Source: Leptofilum sp965223285
Lineage (GTDB): Bacteria > Chloroflexota > Anaerolineae > Promineifilales > Promineifilaceae
Direction: 5' to 3'
Length of the DNA: 64,000 nt
NCBI RefSeq assembly: GCF_965223285.1
Contig: NZ_OZ244997.1
Coordinates: forward strand, 1,178,001 to 1,242,000
Shown: one piece after another, positions 43,721-51,140 of the stretch
Position numbering within the stretch: the stretch's first letter is position 1
Layout of the letters: the number at the start of each line of letters is the position of its first letter
Notes under the pieces: generated by a model
What the model saw: only the letters and a program-made list of their open reading frames with translations
What the model was told of the DNA's origin: nothing
Databases searched by the model: none
Made by a program: the position numbers and the translations under genes

Positions 43721-44677
43721 ATGCTTGCCTTATATTGTGAGAATAATCAGATTGTCTGCCGCCGAGACTATCCCAAACCGATACCACAGCCTGATGAAGC
43801 ATTGGTACGCATAACCTTGGCTGGTATCTGCTCTACGGATTTGGAGATAGTAAAAGGATACGTTTCCGGTTTTTCTGGCGTGTTAGGGCATGAGTTTGTG
43901 GGTGTGGTGGAAGATGCAGCAGACAAAGATTGGGTTGGCAAGCGCGTGGTGGCCAGCATGAATATCGGTTGCCAAACCTGTGATATGTGTCTTCTGCATG
44001 GGCCAGAGCATTGTGCCACTCGGCAAGCATTGGGCGTTCATGATAAGGATGGTGCCTTTGCTGAATATTTGACGGTACCGATTCGCAATCTCCACGCCGT
44101 CCCAGACGATGTTACGGACGAACAAGCTGTGTTTACAGAGCCTTTGGCTGCGGCACTCCAAATACGGGAGCAGGTGAAGATACGGCCGTCGCAAAAAACG
44201 GCCGTCATCGGCCCCGGTCGTTTGGGGTTGCTGGTTGCTCAGGTGCTGCAACTGGGTGGAGGGGATGTAATCGTTTTGGGGCGGCGACACAGCTCATTGC
44301 AATTGCCTTCCTCTTGGGGCATGTCTACGGGTCTCACGTCTGAATATGACGACAATAGCTTCGACCTTGTTGTCGAAGTAACGGGTAACAATGCTGGTTT
44401 TGCCCAGGCACTCCGTTTGGTGCGCCCAATGGGGGCTATCGTGCTAAAAAGCACATTTGCTGCCGAAAACAGGCTGGATATGACAAAAATTGTTGTCGGC
44501 GAAATTGAGGTCATTGGCTCCCGCTGTGGCCCATTTGCCCCAGCGCTGCGTTTGCTGTCCAAGAACCAAATTCACACCCAGCCCCTCATCATGGCTGAAT
44601 ACGCGCTGGCTGATGGCTTAGCTGCATTTGAAAAGGCGGCCCAGCCTGGGGTGTTGAAAGTATTGATACGGCCGTAA
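43721..44677 (+). CDS. Medium-chain dehydrogenase/reductase (zinc alcohol dehydrogenase-like)
   Basis: A 318-residue MDR protein. Zn-binding pattern: GICSTDLEI, GHEFVGVV, structural site NIGCQTCDMCLLHGPEHC with four Cys. Rossmann domain VIGPGRLGLLVAQVLQLGGG. It lacks the usual HAxxAG motif but keeps the Cys/His/Glu catalytic set. Start ATG at 43721 after GGAGCC; the longer ORF at 43616 overlaps the lipoprotein tail and is rejected. Substrate unknown (polyol or alcohol). Confidence 0.88.
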   Translation: MLALYCENNQIVCRRDYPKPIPQPDEALVRITLAGICSTDLEIVKGYVSGFSGVLGHEFVGVVEDAADKDWVGKRVVASMNIGCQTCDMCLLHGPEHCATRQALGVHDKDGAFAEYLTVPIRNLHAVPDDVTDEQAVFTEPLAAALQIREQVKIRPSQKTAVIGPGRLGLLVAQVLQLGGGDVIVLGRRHSSLQLPSSWGMSTGLTSEYDDNSFDLVVEVTGNNAGFAQALRLVRPMGAIVLKSTFAAENRLDMTKIVVGEIEVIGSRCGPFAPALRLLSKNQIHTQPLIMAEYALADGLAAFEKAAQPGVLKVLIRP

Positions 44678-44821
44678 CATAAATGTTCCAGCAACGAATT
44701 ATCTCGAACTATAATTCGTGAAATTCGCGTAATTCGCTGCAATATTAATCTTGTGTGCCAAATCCAGTTTGTTATTCATAATCATTTGACATAGTCATCG
44801 TTTTCGCTAAAATTAGAACAT

Positions 44822-45064
44822 ATGAGCGATTATTGGATTCGAGCAAGTGAAATAGGTGATTACCTTTACTGCCGCCGCAGTTGGTGGCTTAAGCGCAGCC
44901 GAGGCGTTGCTTCGCAAAACGTACGGGAAATTGCCCACGGTGAGCAGCACCATCGCCAGCACGGACAGCAAGTGCAGCAATCTATCTGGCTGCGACGGGC
45001 TGCGTATGCGCTCATTTTTGTGGTGGTGGCATTGGTTACTTACTCTCTGGTTGGCGGTGTGTGA
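44822..45064 (+). CDS. N-terminal part of a split Cas4-like membrane nuclease
   Basis: An 80-residue protein: RASEIGDYLYCRRSWWLKR is the start of the Cas4/Dna2 [4Fe-4S] nuclease fold with its first cluster Cys (Cys17). A His/Gln-rich stretch (HGEQHHRQHGQQ) precedes one membrane helix (about 59-79). The stop TGA is followed after 3 bases by the ATG of the next gene, in the same reading frame. Confidence 0.65.
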   Translation: MSDYWIRASEIGDYLYCRRSWWLKRSRGVASQNVREIAHGEQHHRQHGQQVQQSIWLRRAAYALIFVVVALVTYSLVGGV

Positions 45065-45067
45065 GAT

Positions 45068-45604
45068 ATGATTTGGGGTGGGTATGCACTGGGTATTGGT
45101 TTTGTGCTGCTGGCGTTGGCATTGGCGTTGTGGTGGCGCAGTGGGGTGCTGGCGGAGCAGACGGGTTTGCCCGACGGCCGTATCCTTTACACCGATGCTG
45201 GCAGTGCCTGGATGACCAACGATGAGGCGTTATATGATCCACAGTTGCGATTGGTGGGCAAGCCAGACTATCTGGTGGAAGAGGCAGATGGCCGTATCAT
45301 TCCAGTAGAAATCAAGTCGGGCAAAGCCCCACCTGAGCCGTGGGAGGGTCATGTTTACCAGCTAGCCGCCTACTGTTGGCTAGTTGACAGGGAATATGGG
45401 ATACGGCCGTCTCATGGCATCATCCAGTACAAAGATCGCGCCTTCGCAGTAGATTACACAGATGAGCTGCGTGAAGATTTACTCGATCTGCTTACAGAAA
45501 TGCGTGAAGATATGTTCGAGGTTGAGTTAGACCGTGATCATAACGATTGGAATCGCTGCGCCCGCTGCGGGGTGGCCACTGCTTGCACCCAGCGGTTAGG
45601 CTAA
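45068..45604 (+). CDS. Cas4/Dna2-like PD-(D/E)XK nuclease, C-terminal part, membrane-anchored
   Basis: A 178-residue protein. It begins with a membrane helix (about 6-24), then RLVGKPDYLVEE, IIPVEIKSGKAPP (the D...E-x-K catalytic set), HVYQLAAYCWLV (QxxxY helix) and the C-terminal cluster Cys triad CARCGVATAC. The missing first cluster Cys is in the preceding ORF, which is in the same frame across one TGA. The two halves probably assemble through adjacent membrane helices, or the TGA is a nonsense mutation. No CRISPR array or other cas gene is in the window. Confidence 0.8.
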   Translation: MIWGGYALGIGFVLLALALALWWRSGVLAEQTGLPDGRILYTDAGSAWMTNDEALYDPQLRLVGKPDYLVEEADGRIIPVEIKSGKAPPEPWEGHVYQLAAYCWLVDREYGIRPSHGIIQYKDRAFAVDYTDELREDLLDLLTEMREDMFEVELDRDHNDWNRCARCGVATACTQRLG

Positions 45605-45614
45605 CAATTTTTTC

Positions 45615-45643
45615 TTGACGCAACCTTCCCCCTGGGCTAGAAT
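45615..45643 (+). promoter_or_regulatory. Promoter of the ffh-rpsP-khpA operon
   Basis: TTGACG (45615-45620), 17 bases, TAGAAT (45638-45643), 209 bases before ffh. Confidence 0.6.
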
Positions 45644-45713
45644 TGCCCGTCTGCAATGCAACATAATCTTTTTGCAGCAAATGCAGCAACGTTAACCACC
45701 AATAGAAACGAGC

Positions 45714-45828
45714 AAATAACGGGTTAATACCATTATTGACCCGTTTATTTTTGTCTCAGGATAAGCAACAGAGGTGACAGTCTCTTGGTTTGTTATAATT
45801 GCCATCTCTGGAGAAGTGACTGTCACCT
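45714..45828 (+). promoter_or_regulatory. Two hairpins in the ffh leader
   Basis: AAATAACGGGT pairs with ACCCGTTTATTT (45714-45750), followed by TTTGT: terminator-like. Then AGGTGACAGTC (45772-45782) pairs perfectly with GACTGTCACCT (45818-45828), whose loop contains TATAAT at about 45793. The arrangement suggests a transcription-control leader or a second, operator-flanked promoter for ffh. Confidence 0.45.
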
Positions 45829-45851
45829 GAGTAGTCGAGTAAGGAACCACT

Positions 45852-47195
45852 GTGTTTGAATCATTAGGCAACCGCCTGCAAGGCGTTTTTGACGGCTTGC
45901 AGCGGCGGGGCAAACTTACGGAAGCAGATGTAGACAAGGCAATGCGCGAAGTGCGCCTGGCTTTGCTGGAAGCGGACGTAAACTTCAAGGTTGTAAAAGG
46001 CTTCGTGGCCCGCGTGCGTGAACGCGCTATTGGCCAGGAAGTCATGCGCAGCCTGACCCCCGGCCAGCAAGTGGTAAAAATTGTTCAGGAAGAGCTGGTG
46101 GAAACGCTTGGTGAACCAGGGCGGTTAAACTTGGGGATGCAATCCCCGGCGGTGATCATGCTGGTGGGATTGCAAGGTGCTGGTAAAACCACAATGGCGG
46201 GCAAGTTGGCTCTTCATTTACGCAAGCAGGGCAGACGGCCGTTGCTGGTGGGCGCAGATGTGTACCGTCCGGCCGCTATCGACCAGCTGCAAACCCTGGG
46301 TCGCCAGCTAGACATCCCCGTTTACGATGAAGGGCCAGAGGGCAACCCGGTTAACGTTTGTGCCAATGGCGTTAAAAAAGCAGTTGCCACCGGAGCCACA
46401 ACGGTGATTCTGGATACGGCTGGACGTCTCAACATCGACGCGATGATGATGGACGAGATCAAAGCGATCAAGTCCAAAGTCAATCCGGTGGAGACGCTGC
46501 TAGTGGCCGATGCTATGACCGGACAAGAAGCCGTGCGGGTAGCCACTGATTTTAACGAAGCGGTGCAGATTACTGGCCTCATCATGACCAAAATTGATGG
46601 TGATGCGCGTGGTGGTGCCGCCATTTCCATGCGTGAAGTAACTGGTGTTCCCATCAAATTCCTGGGTACAGGCGAAAAGCTAAACGCCATTGAGGAATTC
46701 CACCCGGATCGGCTGTCGAGCCGCATTTTGGGCATGGGGGATGTGCTGACGCTTATCGAGCGGGCGCAAGAAGAGCTGGATCAGGAGGAAGCTGAAAAAG
46801 CTGGTAAGAAAATGTTGCAGGGTGATTTCAACTTGGAAGATTTTCTGAACCAGATGCAGCAAATTAAACGTCTGGGGCCGATTGGTCAACTGCTGGAAAT
46901 GATTCCCGGCATGAACAAGATGGCCAAAGACGTTGATTTGAGCGGCGCAGAAGGGGATTTAAAGCGCATCGAGGCGATTATTTACTCGATGACGCCAGCA
47001 GAACGGCGCAATCCCAAGATTTTGAAGGCGAGCCGCAAGCGGCGCGTGGCGGCTGGGTCTGGTACCACCGTGCAGGATGTGAACGCCCTGCTAAAGCAGT
47101 TCCGCGAAATGAAGAAGATGATGAAGCAACTCACCAAAGGACGCGGGCGTGGATTGCGGAATTTGATGGGCGGCATGGGTGGCTTTGGCCCGTAA
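45852..47195 (+). CDS. ffh: Signal recognition particle protein Ffh
   Basis: SRP GTPase delivering nascent membrane proteins to FtsY. 447 residues: N domain, G1 LQGAGKTTMAGKLA, DTAGRLNIDAMMMDE, TKIDGDARGGAAIS, and the Met-rich M domain (GQLLEMIPGMNKMAKD, FREMKKMMKQLTKGRGRG). GTG start at 45852. It heads a conserved operon with rpsP and khpA. Confidence 0.96.
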   Translation: MFESLGNRLQGVFDGLQRRGKLTEADVDKAMREVRLALLEADVNFKVVKGFVARVRERAIGQEVMRSLTPGQQVVKIVQEELVETLGEPGRLNLGMQSPAVIMLVGLQGAGKTTMAGKLALHLRKQGRRPLLVGADVYRPAAIDQLQTLGRQLDIPVYDEGPEGNPVNVCANGVKKAVATGATTVILDTAGRLNIDAMMMDEIKAIKSKVNPVETLLVADAMTGQEAVRVATDFNEAVQITGLIMTKIDGDARGGAAISMREVTGVPIKFLGTGEKLNAIEEFHPDRLSSRILGMGDVLTLIERAQEELDQEEAEKAGKKMLQGDFNLEDFLNQMQQIKRLGPIGQLLEMIPGMNKMAKDVDLSGAEGDLKRIEAIIYSMTPAERRNPKILKASRKRRVAAGSGTTVQDVNALLKQFREMKKMMKQLTKGRGRGLRNLMGGMGGFGP

Positions 47196-47244
47196 TTAAT
47201 AATTAGCCTGGGGATTTGTCCCCAATAAATGGAGATTAGGATAG

Positions 47245-47808
47245 ATGCTAAAAATTCGTTTGAGCCGTAGAGGCAAGAAAAAACAACCCAGCTACCGTGT
47301 TGTGGTCGCAGACATTAATGCCAAGCGAGACGGCCGTATCGTCGAGCGCATTGGCCATTACAATCCACTAACCGAACCGGCTGAATTCACAATTAAAGAA
47401 GATCGTGCATTGCACTGGTTGAGCGTTGGGGCACAACCTACAGACGCCGTTCGTCGCTTACTGGATAAGCAAGGCACCTTCGACCGTTTGGGCCGGATGC
47501 GGGCTGGGGAATCCCTGGACGTGCTGGCCGCAGAGGTATCTGGTGCTGTTGTTGCTGCACCTGAGGCTGTAGAAGAAGTTGCCGAAGCAGAAGAAACCGC
47601 CGAAGAAGAATCAGTGGTAGAAAAAGTGGTTGATGCCGTGAAAGATGCTGCCGCTGACGCTGTTGAGAAAGTTGAAGAGGCCGTAGAAGCTGTGGCTGAG
47701 GCGGTTGAAGACGTTGTTGACGGCGACGATGATGACGAAGCAGACGAAGCCGAGGCTGAAGAAGAGGCTGCTGAAGCAGCAGACGACGAGGACGAGGAAG
47801 AAGCCTAA
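47245..47808 (+). CDS. rpsP: Ribosomal protein S16 with long acidic C-terminal tail
   Basis: The first 85 residues are canonical S16 (KIRLSRRGKKKQPSYRVVVAD, GHYNPLTEP, GAQPTDAVRRLLDKQG). The usual length is 80-100, but this protein has 187 residues: an Ala/Val/Glu/Asp-rich tail ends in EEEAAEAADDEDEEEA and is strongly acidic. Such tails on a basic RNA-binding protein could be disordered or bind partners. A small GGGGATTTGTCCCC hairpin (about 47212-47225) lies before the ribosome site. Confidence 0.93.
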   Translation: MLKIRLSRRGKKKQPSYRVVVADINAKRDGRIVERIGHYNPLTEPAEFTIKEDRALHWLSVGAQPTDAVRRLLDKQGTFDRLGRMRAGESLDVLAAEVSGAVVAAPEAVEEVAEAEETAEEESVVEKVVDAVKDAAADAVEKVEEAVEAVAEAVEDVVDGDDDDEADEAEAEEEAAEAADDEDEEEA

Positions 47809-47817
47809 GAGAATCTT

Positions 47818-48060
47818 ATGAAAGACCTCGTTGAGTATGTTGTCAAATCGCTGGTTGAATCCCCAGACGAAGTTTCGATTGAAGAATTTGAAGAATCAAA
47901 CGAAACGGTTCTGGAAATTACTGTCGCTGGTCCTGATATGGGACGAGTTATTGGTAAAAGCGGCCGTGTGATCAACGCAATTCGCACGTTGGCACAGGTG
48001 GCTGCCGCCAAGCAGGGTACACGCGTTGCGATTGAACTCGTTGAAACTGGTAATCGGTAA
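47818..48060 (+). CDS. khpA: KH-domain RNA-binding protein KhpA
   Basis: An 80-residue KH protein with ITVAGPDMGRVIGKSGRVINAIRTL (key GRVIGKSGR loop). KhpA works with KhpB in RNA-based regulation of cell division in other bacteria. It lies between rpsP and rimM, its conserved genomic place, and is followed by a terminator. Confidence 0.94.
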   Translation: MKDLVEYVVKSLVESPDEVSIEEFEESNETVLEITVAGPDMGRVIGKSGRVINAIRTLAQVAAAKQGTRVAIELVETGNR

Positions 48061-48095
48061 TTTCAGCCCGTTTGCAATTTTGTATAGATAACATG

Positions 48096-48117
48096 ACCTC
48101 GCCTTGGCGAGGTTTTT
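48096..48117 (+). terminator. Terminator after khpA
   Basis: ACCTCGCC and GGCGAGGT with a TT loop, then TTTT. It separates the ffh-rpsP-khpA unit from rimM, although rimM starts only 20 bases later. Confidence 0.85.
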
Positions 48118-48136
48118 GTTGTTTGGTGGCAAAATC

Positions 48137-48676
48137 ATGAAAAAAAAGCAGAGAGCCTCATCTAATTTTGATGACCTCGGATTTATTGTCATTGGAGTGG
48201 TTACCAAACCGCACGGTGTTCGTGGGGAAGTGCGCGTAAAGCCACACACGGATGAGCCAGCACGGTTTACTTGGTTGGAGCAGGTATACGTAGGCGCGGA
48301 CGATCCACAGCCAATGGCAGTAGAGCAGGCGCGGGTGCATCAGAATATGGTATTGTTGAAGCTAACGGCCGTTTCCAACCGAGTTGAGGCGGAAGCGCTG
48401 CGCGGCGAATGGCTGATGGTGCCAGAAGCGGAAGCGTTGCCGCTAGAAGAAGGAGAATATTTCCTCTTTCAGCTTGAAGGGCTGACAGTGCTGACCACTG
48501 AGGGAGAAACGCTAGGCATCCTCACCAGCATCATCGAAACCGGGGCGAACAATGTGTTTGTGGTGCAGGGCGACCGTGGTGAACTGCTGCTGCCGGATAT
48601 TGATGATGTGGTGCAAGAGATTGATTTTGACAACGGCCGTATGCTCGTAACCCTACTGCCCGGCCTCATCCAGTAA
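48137..48676 (+). CDS. rimM: Ribosome maturation factor RimM
   Basis: 30S assembly factor, 179 residues: IGVVTKPHGVRGEVRVKPHTD (beta-barrel N domain), then PRC-barrel EGEYFLFQLEGLTVLTTEGE and LLLPDIDDVVQEIDFDNGRM. ATG at 48137; the earlier start lies inside the terminator stem and is rejected. trmD, its usual neighbour, is absent; dprA follows. Confidence 0.93.
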   Translation: MKKKQRASSNFDDLGFIVIGVVTKPHGVRGEVRVKPHTDEPARFTWLEQVYVGADDPQPMAVEQARVHQNMVLLKLTAVSNRVEAEALRGEWLMVPEAEALPLEEGEYFLFQLEGLTVLTTEGETLGILTSIIETGANNVFVVQGDRGELLLPDIDDVVQEIDFDNGRMLVTLLPGLIQ

Positions 48677-48732
48677 TCGGTATTCAGTGGGCAGACCAAA
48701 AACTGATTGCTGACGAAAAGGTATGCTTTTTC

Positions 48733-49866
48733 ATGTCTGACCGGAAATATTGGCTTGGCTTTAATTTGGTGAAAGGCATTGGGCCTGCCAAAGTGCAGGC
48801 ACTGCTCGATTATTATGGCTCGTTGGCCAATGCGTGGCAGGCCAATGAGTATGAACTGCAAAAGATCGGCTTCGATCGTCGTGCCATTAAAACATTCTTG
48901 AAAACTCGCGAGCAAACAGATTTAGACAATGCGCTGTCGCGCGTGCAGCAAGCGGGTGTTTCACTATTCACCTGGGAAATGCCTGGCTATCCAAGCTACC
49001 TGCGCGAAATTCCTAATCCGCCACCATTACTTTATTATCAGGGTGAAATTTTAGAGCAAGACCAATGGGCGGTGGCTGTGGTAGGTACGCGACGGTTGAC
49101 GGCATACGGCCGTCAGGTTACCCGAGACCTAGTTGCCGGCTTGGTGCAGAACAATATCACGGTGGTAAGTGGCTTGGCGCGGGGAATTGATGCGATTGCT
49201 CACCAAACGGCCGTAGAGCTTGGTGGTCGGACGCTCGCCGTATTAGGTTCTGGGTTAGATTGTGTCTATCCAGCAGAAAATCGTTCGCTGGCGCAAGAAA
49301 TTACGCAAGGACAGGGGGCTATCATCAGCGAGTACGGCCTGGGTGTGCAGCCAGAGGCCAAAAATTTTCCGCCACGCAACCGCATTATCAGCGGACTTTC
49401 TCTCGGCGTTATTGTGGTAGAAGCCGGAGAACGGAGTGGGGCACTTATTACCACGAATTTTGCACTGGAACAAGACCGCGAAGTGTTTGCCGTACCCGGC
49501 AACATCAACAGCCCCGCCAGCCGCGGGCCAAACAAGCTCATTCAGGAAGGTGCCAAGCTGGTGACCACAGTTGAAGACGTGCTGGAGGAGCTGAATTTGC
49601 ATATGGTGGCGGAGCGAACGGCCGTTCAGCTGGTGCTGCCAGAAACGGCCGAAGAAATTGCGCTTTATGGTCGGCTATCTGGCCAGCCGACGCACATTGA
49701 CGAACTCAGTCGCTCCACCGGGCTGCCAAGCGCGTTGGTGAGCAGCACGCTCACGTTGATGGAGCTAAAAGGAATGGTGCAGCAGGTTGGTGGCATGAAC
49801 TATGTACTTCTGCGTGAAGATGGCCCCATTTACAACACAACTGGCAAACCACCACAGGAATCTTGA
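48733..49866 (+). CDS. dprA: DNA-processing protein DprA
   Basis: A 377-residue protein that loads RecA on incoming single-stranded DNA in transformation. An N-terminal SAM-like helical region is followed by the Rossmann domain: VAVVGTRRLTAYGRQVTRDL, SGLARGIDAIAHQTA, VLGSGLDCVYPAENR, FPPRNRIISGLS and EAGERSGALITTNFA. A winged-helix C-terminal domain (about 310-360) completes the DprA layout. Confidence 0.94.
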   Translation: MSDRKYWLGFNLVKGIGPAKVQALLDYYGSLANAWQANEYELQKIGFDRRAIKTFLKTREQTDLDNALSRVQQAGVSLFTWEMPGYPSYLREIPNPPPLLYYQGEILEQDQWAVAVVGTRRLTAYGRQVTRDLVAGLVQNNITVVSGLARGIDAIAHQTAVELGGRTLAVLGSGLDCVYPAENRSLAQEITQGQGAIISEYGLGVQPEAKNFPPRNRIISGLSLGVIVVEAGERSGALITTNFALEQDREVFAVPGNINSPASRGPNKLIQEGAKLVTTVEDVLEELNLHMVAERTAVQLVLPETAEEIALYGRLSGQPTHIDELSRSTGLPSALVSSTLTLMELKGMVQQVGGMNYVLLREDGPIYNTTGKPPQES

Positions 49867-49914
49867 CAGTCAGAAAGCGATTTCCCTGTGGTTTGCCCAA
49901 AGCGAGGACAGCAC

Positions 49915-51015
49915 ATGAAAATCATCATTTTTGCCGGTGGCTCAGGCCGTCGCTTATGGCCCATCAGCCGCAAAAAATCCCCCAAGCAGTTTGAACCCAT
50001 TATTGGCGAAAAATCTACACTGCGGCTGGCTGTAGACCGCGTTGCCAATGTTTATGGCGCGGAAAATATCTTCATTTCTACCAATGAAGCATATGTAGAG
50101 ATAATCCGTGAGCAGTTGCCCGAGTTGCCCAACGCCAATGTCATTGGCGAACCGACCCGGCGCGATTTGGCTGCGGCCGTTGGCCTGGCATTGGCCCATT
50201 TGGCAAAGGCAACTCCTGCCGATGCGTTAGATAATGAACCAGTCGCCATTTTATGGGGCGATAACTACATGGATCAGGTGGACGTGTTCCGCCGGGTGCT
50301 GGATGGTGCAGAAAAGCTGGTAGCTAACCAAAAAGCAAAAATTTTGTTCATTGGGGAGACACCCCGTTTTGCCAACGACCAGCTTGGTTGGATCGGTTTG
50401 GGCGAAGAAAAAGGGGCGGTAAACGGCCGTCCTTTCTATGCCTTCCAATCCCTCAGCTACCGTCCCCCATTGGCCGAGTGCCAAAAGATGTTTGCCGAAA
50501 ACACGCATGTGTGGAATACTGGCTACTTCGTTACCACAATCGGTTTTGTGCGCAAACAGTACCAACAGCTGCAACCCACCATGTGGTCTGGTCTCAAAGA
50601 AATCGAAGACACAATCGGGCAGCCAAATTATCGGGAGACTTTACATCGCGTCTATCCAAATTTGGATGCCATGAGCTTTGATGATGCCATTTTGCATCAT
50701 GTAGACTCAGCCGAAGCGTTGGTACTGCATGGTGAAATGGGCTGGAGCGATCCGGGTACACTGTACGCCCTCAAAGAGGCAATTGACCCAGACCTGAGGG
50801 CGAATGTGACCAAGGGACAGGTTGTTGTCGAAGCATCTCACGACAGCCTCGTTTACAATTACGAATCTGATAAGTTGGTGACGGTTATTGGCCTTGAAGG
50901 AATGATTGTGGTAAACACGGAAGATGCCATTTTGGTTGTCCACAAGGATAATATTCCGCTGGTTAAGAAAATGGTAGACGGCCTGGAAGGGACCAAATTA
51001 GAACCATATAGTTGA
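49915..51015 (+). CDS. Mannose-1-phosphate guanylyltransferase
   Basis: Makes GDP-mannose for polysaccharides or glycans. 366 residues: the nucleotide loop IIIFAGGSGRRLWPISRKKSPKQF (key GGSGRRLWP), ENIFISTNEAY, GEPTRRDLAAAVGLA, WNTGYFV and EMGWSDPGTLYAL. ATG at 49915 follows GAGG. The C-terminal isomerase domain of bifunctional enzymes is absent. Confidence 0.9.
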   Translation: MKIIIFAGGSGRRLWPISRKKSPKQFEPIIGEKSTLRLAVDRVANVYGAENIFISTNEAYVEIIREQLPELPNANVIGEPTRRDLAAAVGLALAHLAKATPADALDNEPVAILWGDNYMDQVDVFRRVLDGAEKLVANQKAKILFIGETPRFANDQLGWIGLGEEKGAVNGRPFYAFQSLSYRPPLAECQKMFAENTHVWNTGYFVTTIGFVRKQYQQLQPTMWSGLKEIEDTIGQPNYRETLHRVYPNLDAMSFDDAILHHVDSAEALVLHGEMGWSDPGTLYALKEAIDPDLRANVTKGQVVVEASHDSLVYNYESDKLVTVIGLEGMIVVNTEDAILVVHKDNIPLVKKMVDGLEGTKLEPYS

Positions 51016-51088
51016 ATTTTCGCAGATTAGCGTGCCAAATCCGGCGAGTTAGTCTGGGATTTGGTGAATAGCGTTTTGCTGAATATAG

Positions 51089-51121
51089 AACGTAAAACGT
51101 ACACCACGTTTTACGTTTTTT
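51089..51121 (+). terminator. Terminator after the guanylyltransferase gene
   Basis: AACGTAAAACGT pairs with ACGTTTTACGTT, followed by TTTTT. It ends 20 bases before the topA start. Confidence 0.8.
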
Positions 51122-51140
51122 GTTTGCATAGAGAAAGTTT

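Noticed and set aside
44822..45604. CRISPR-Cas locus around the Cas4-like nuclease
   Set aside because: No repeat-spacer array or other cas gene lies within the window, and Cas4-like nucleases occur widely outside CRISPR systems.
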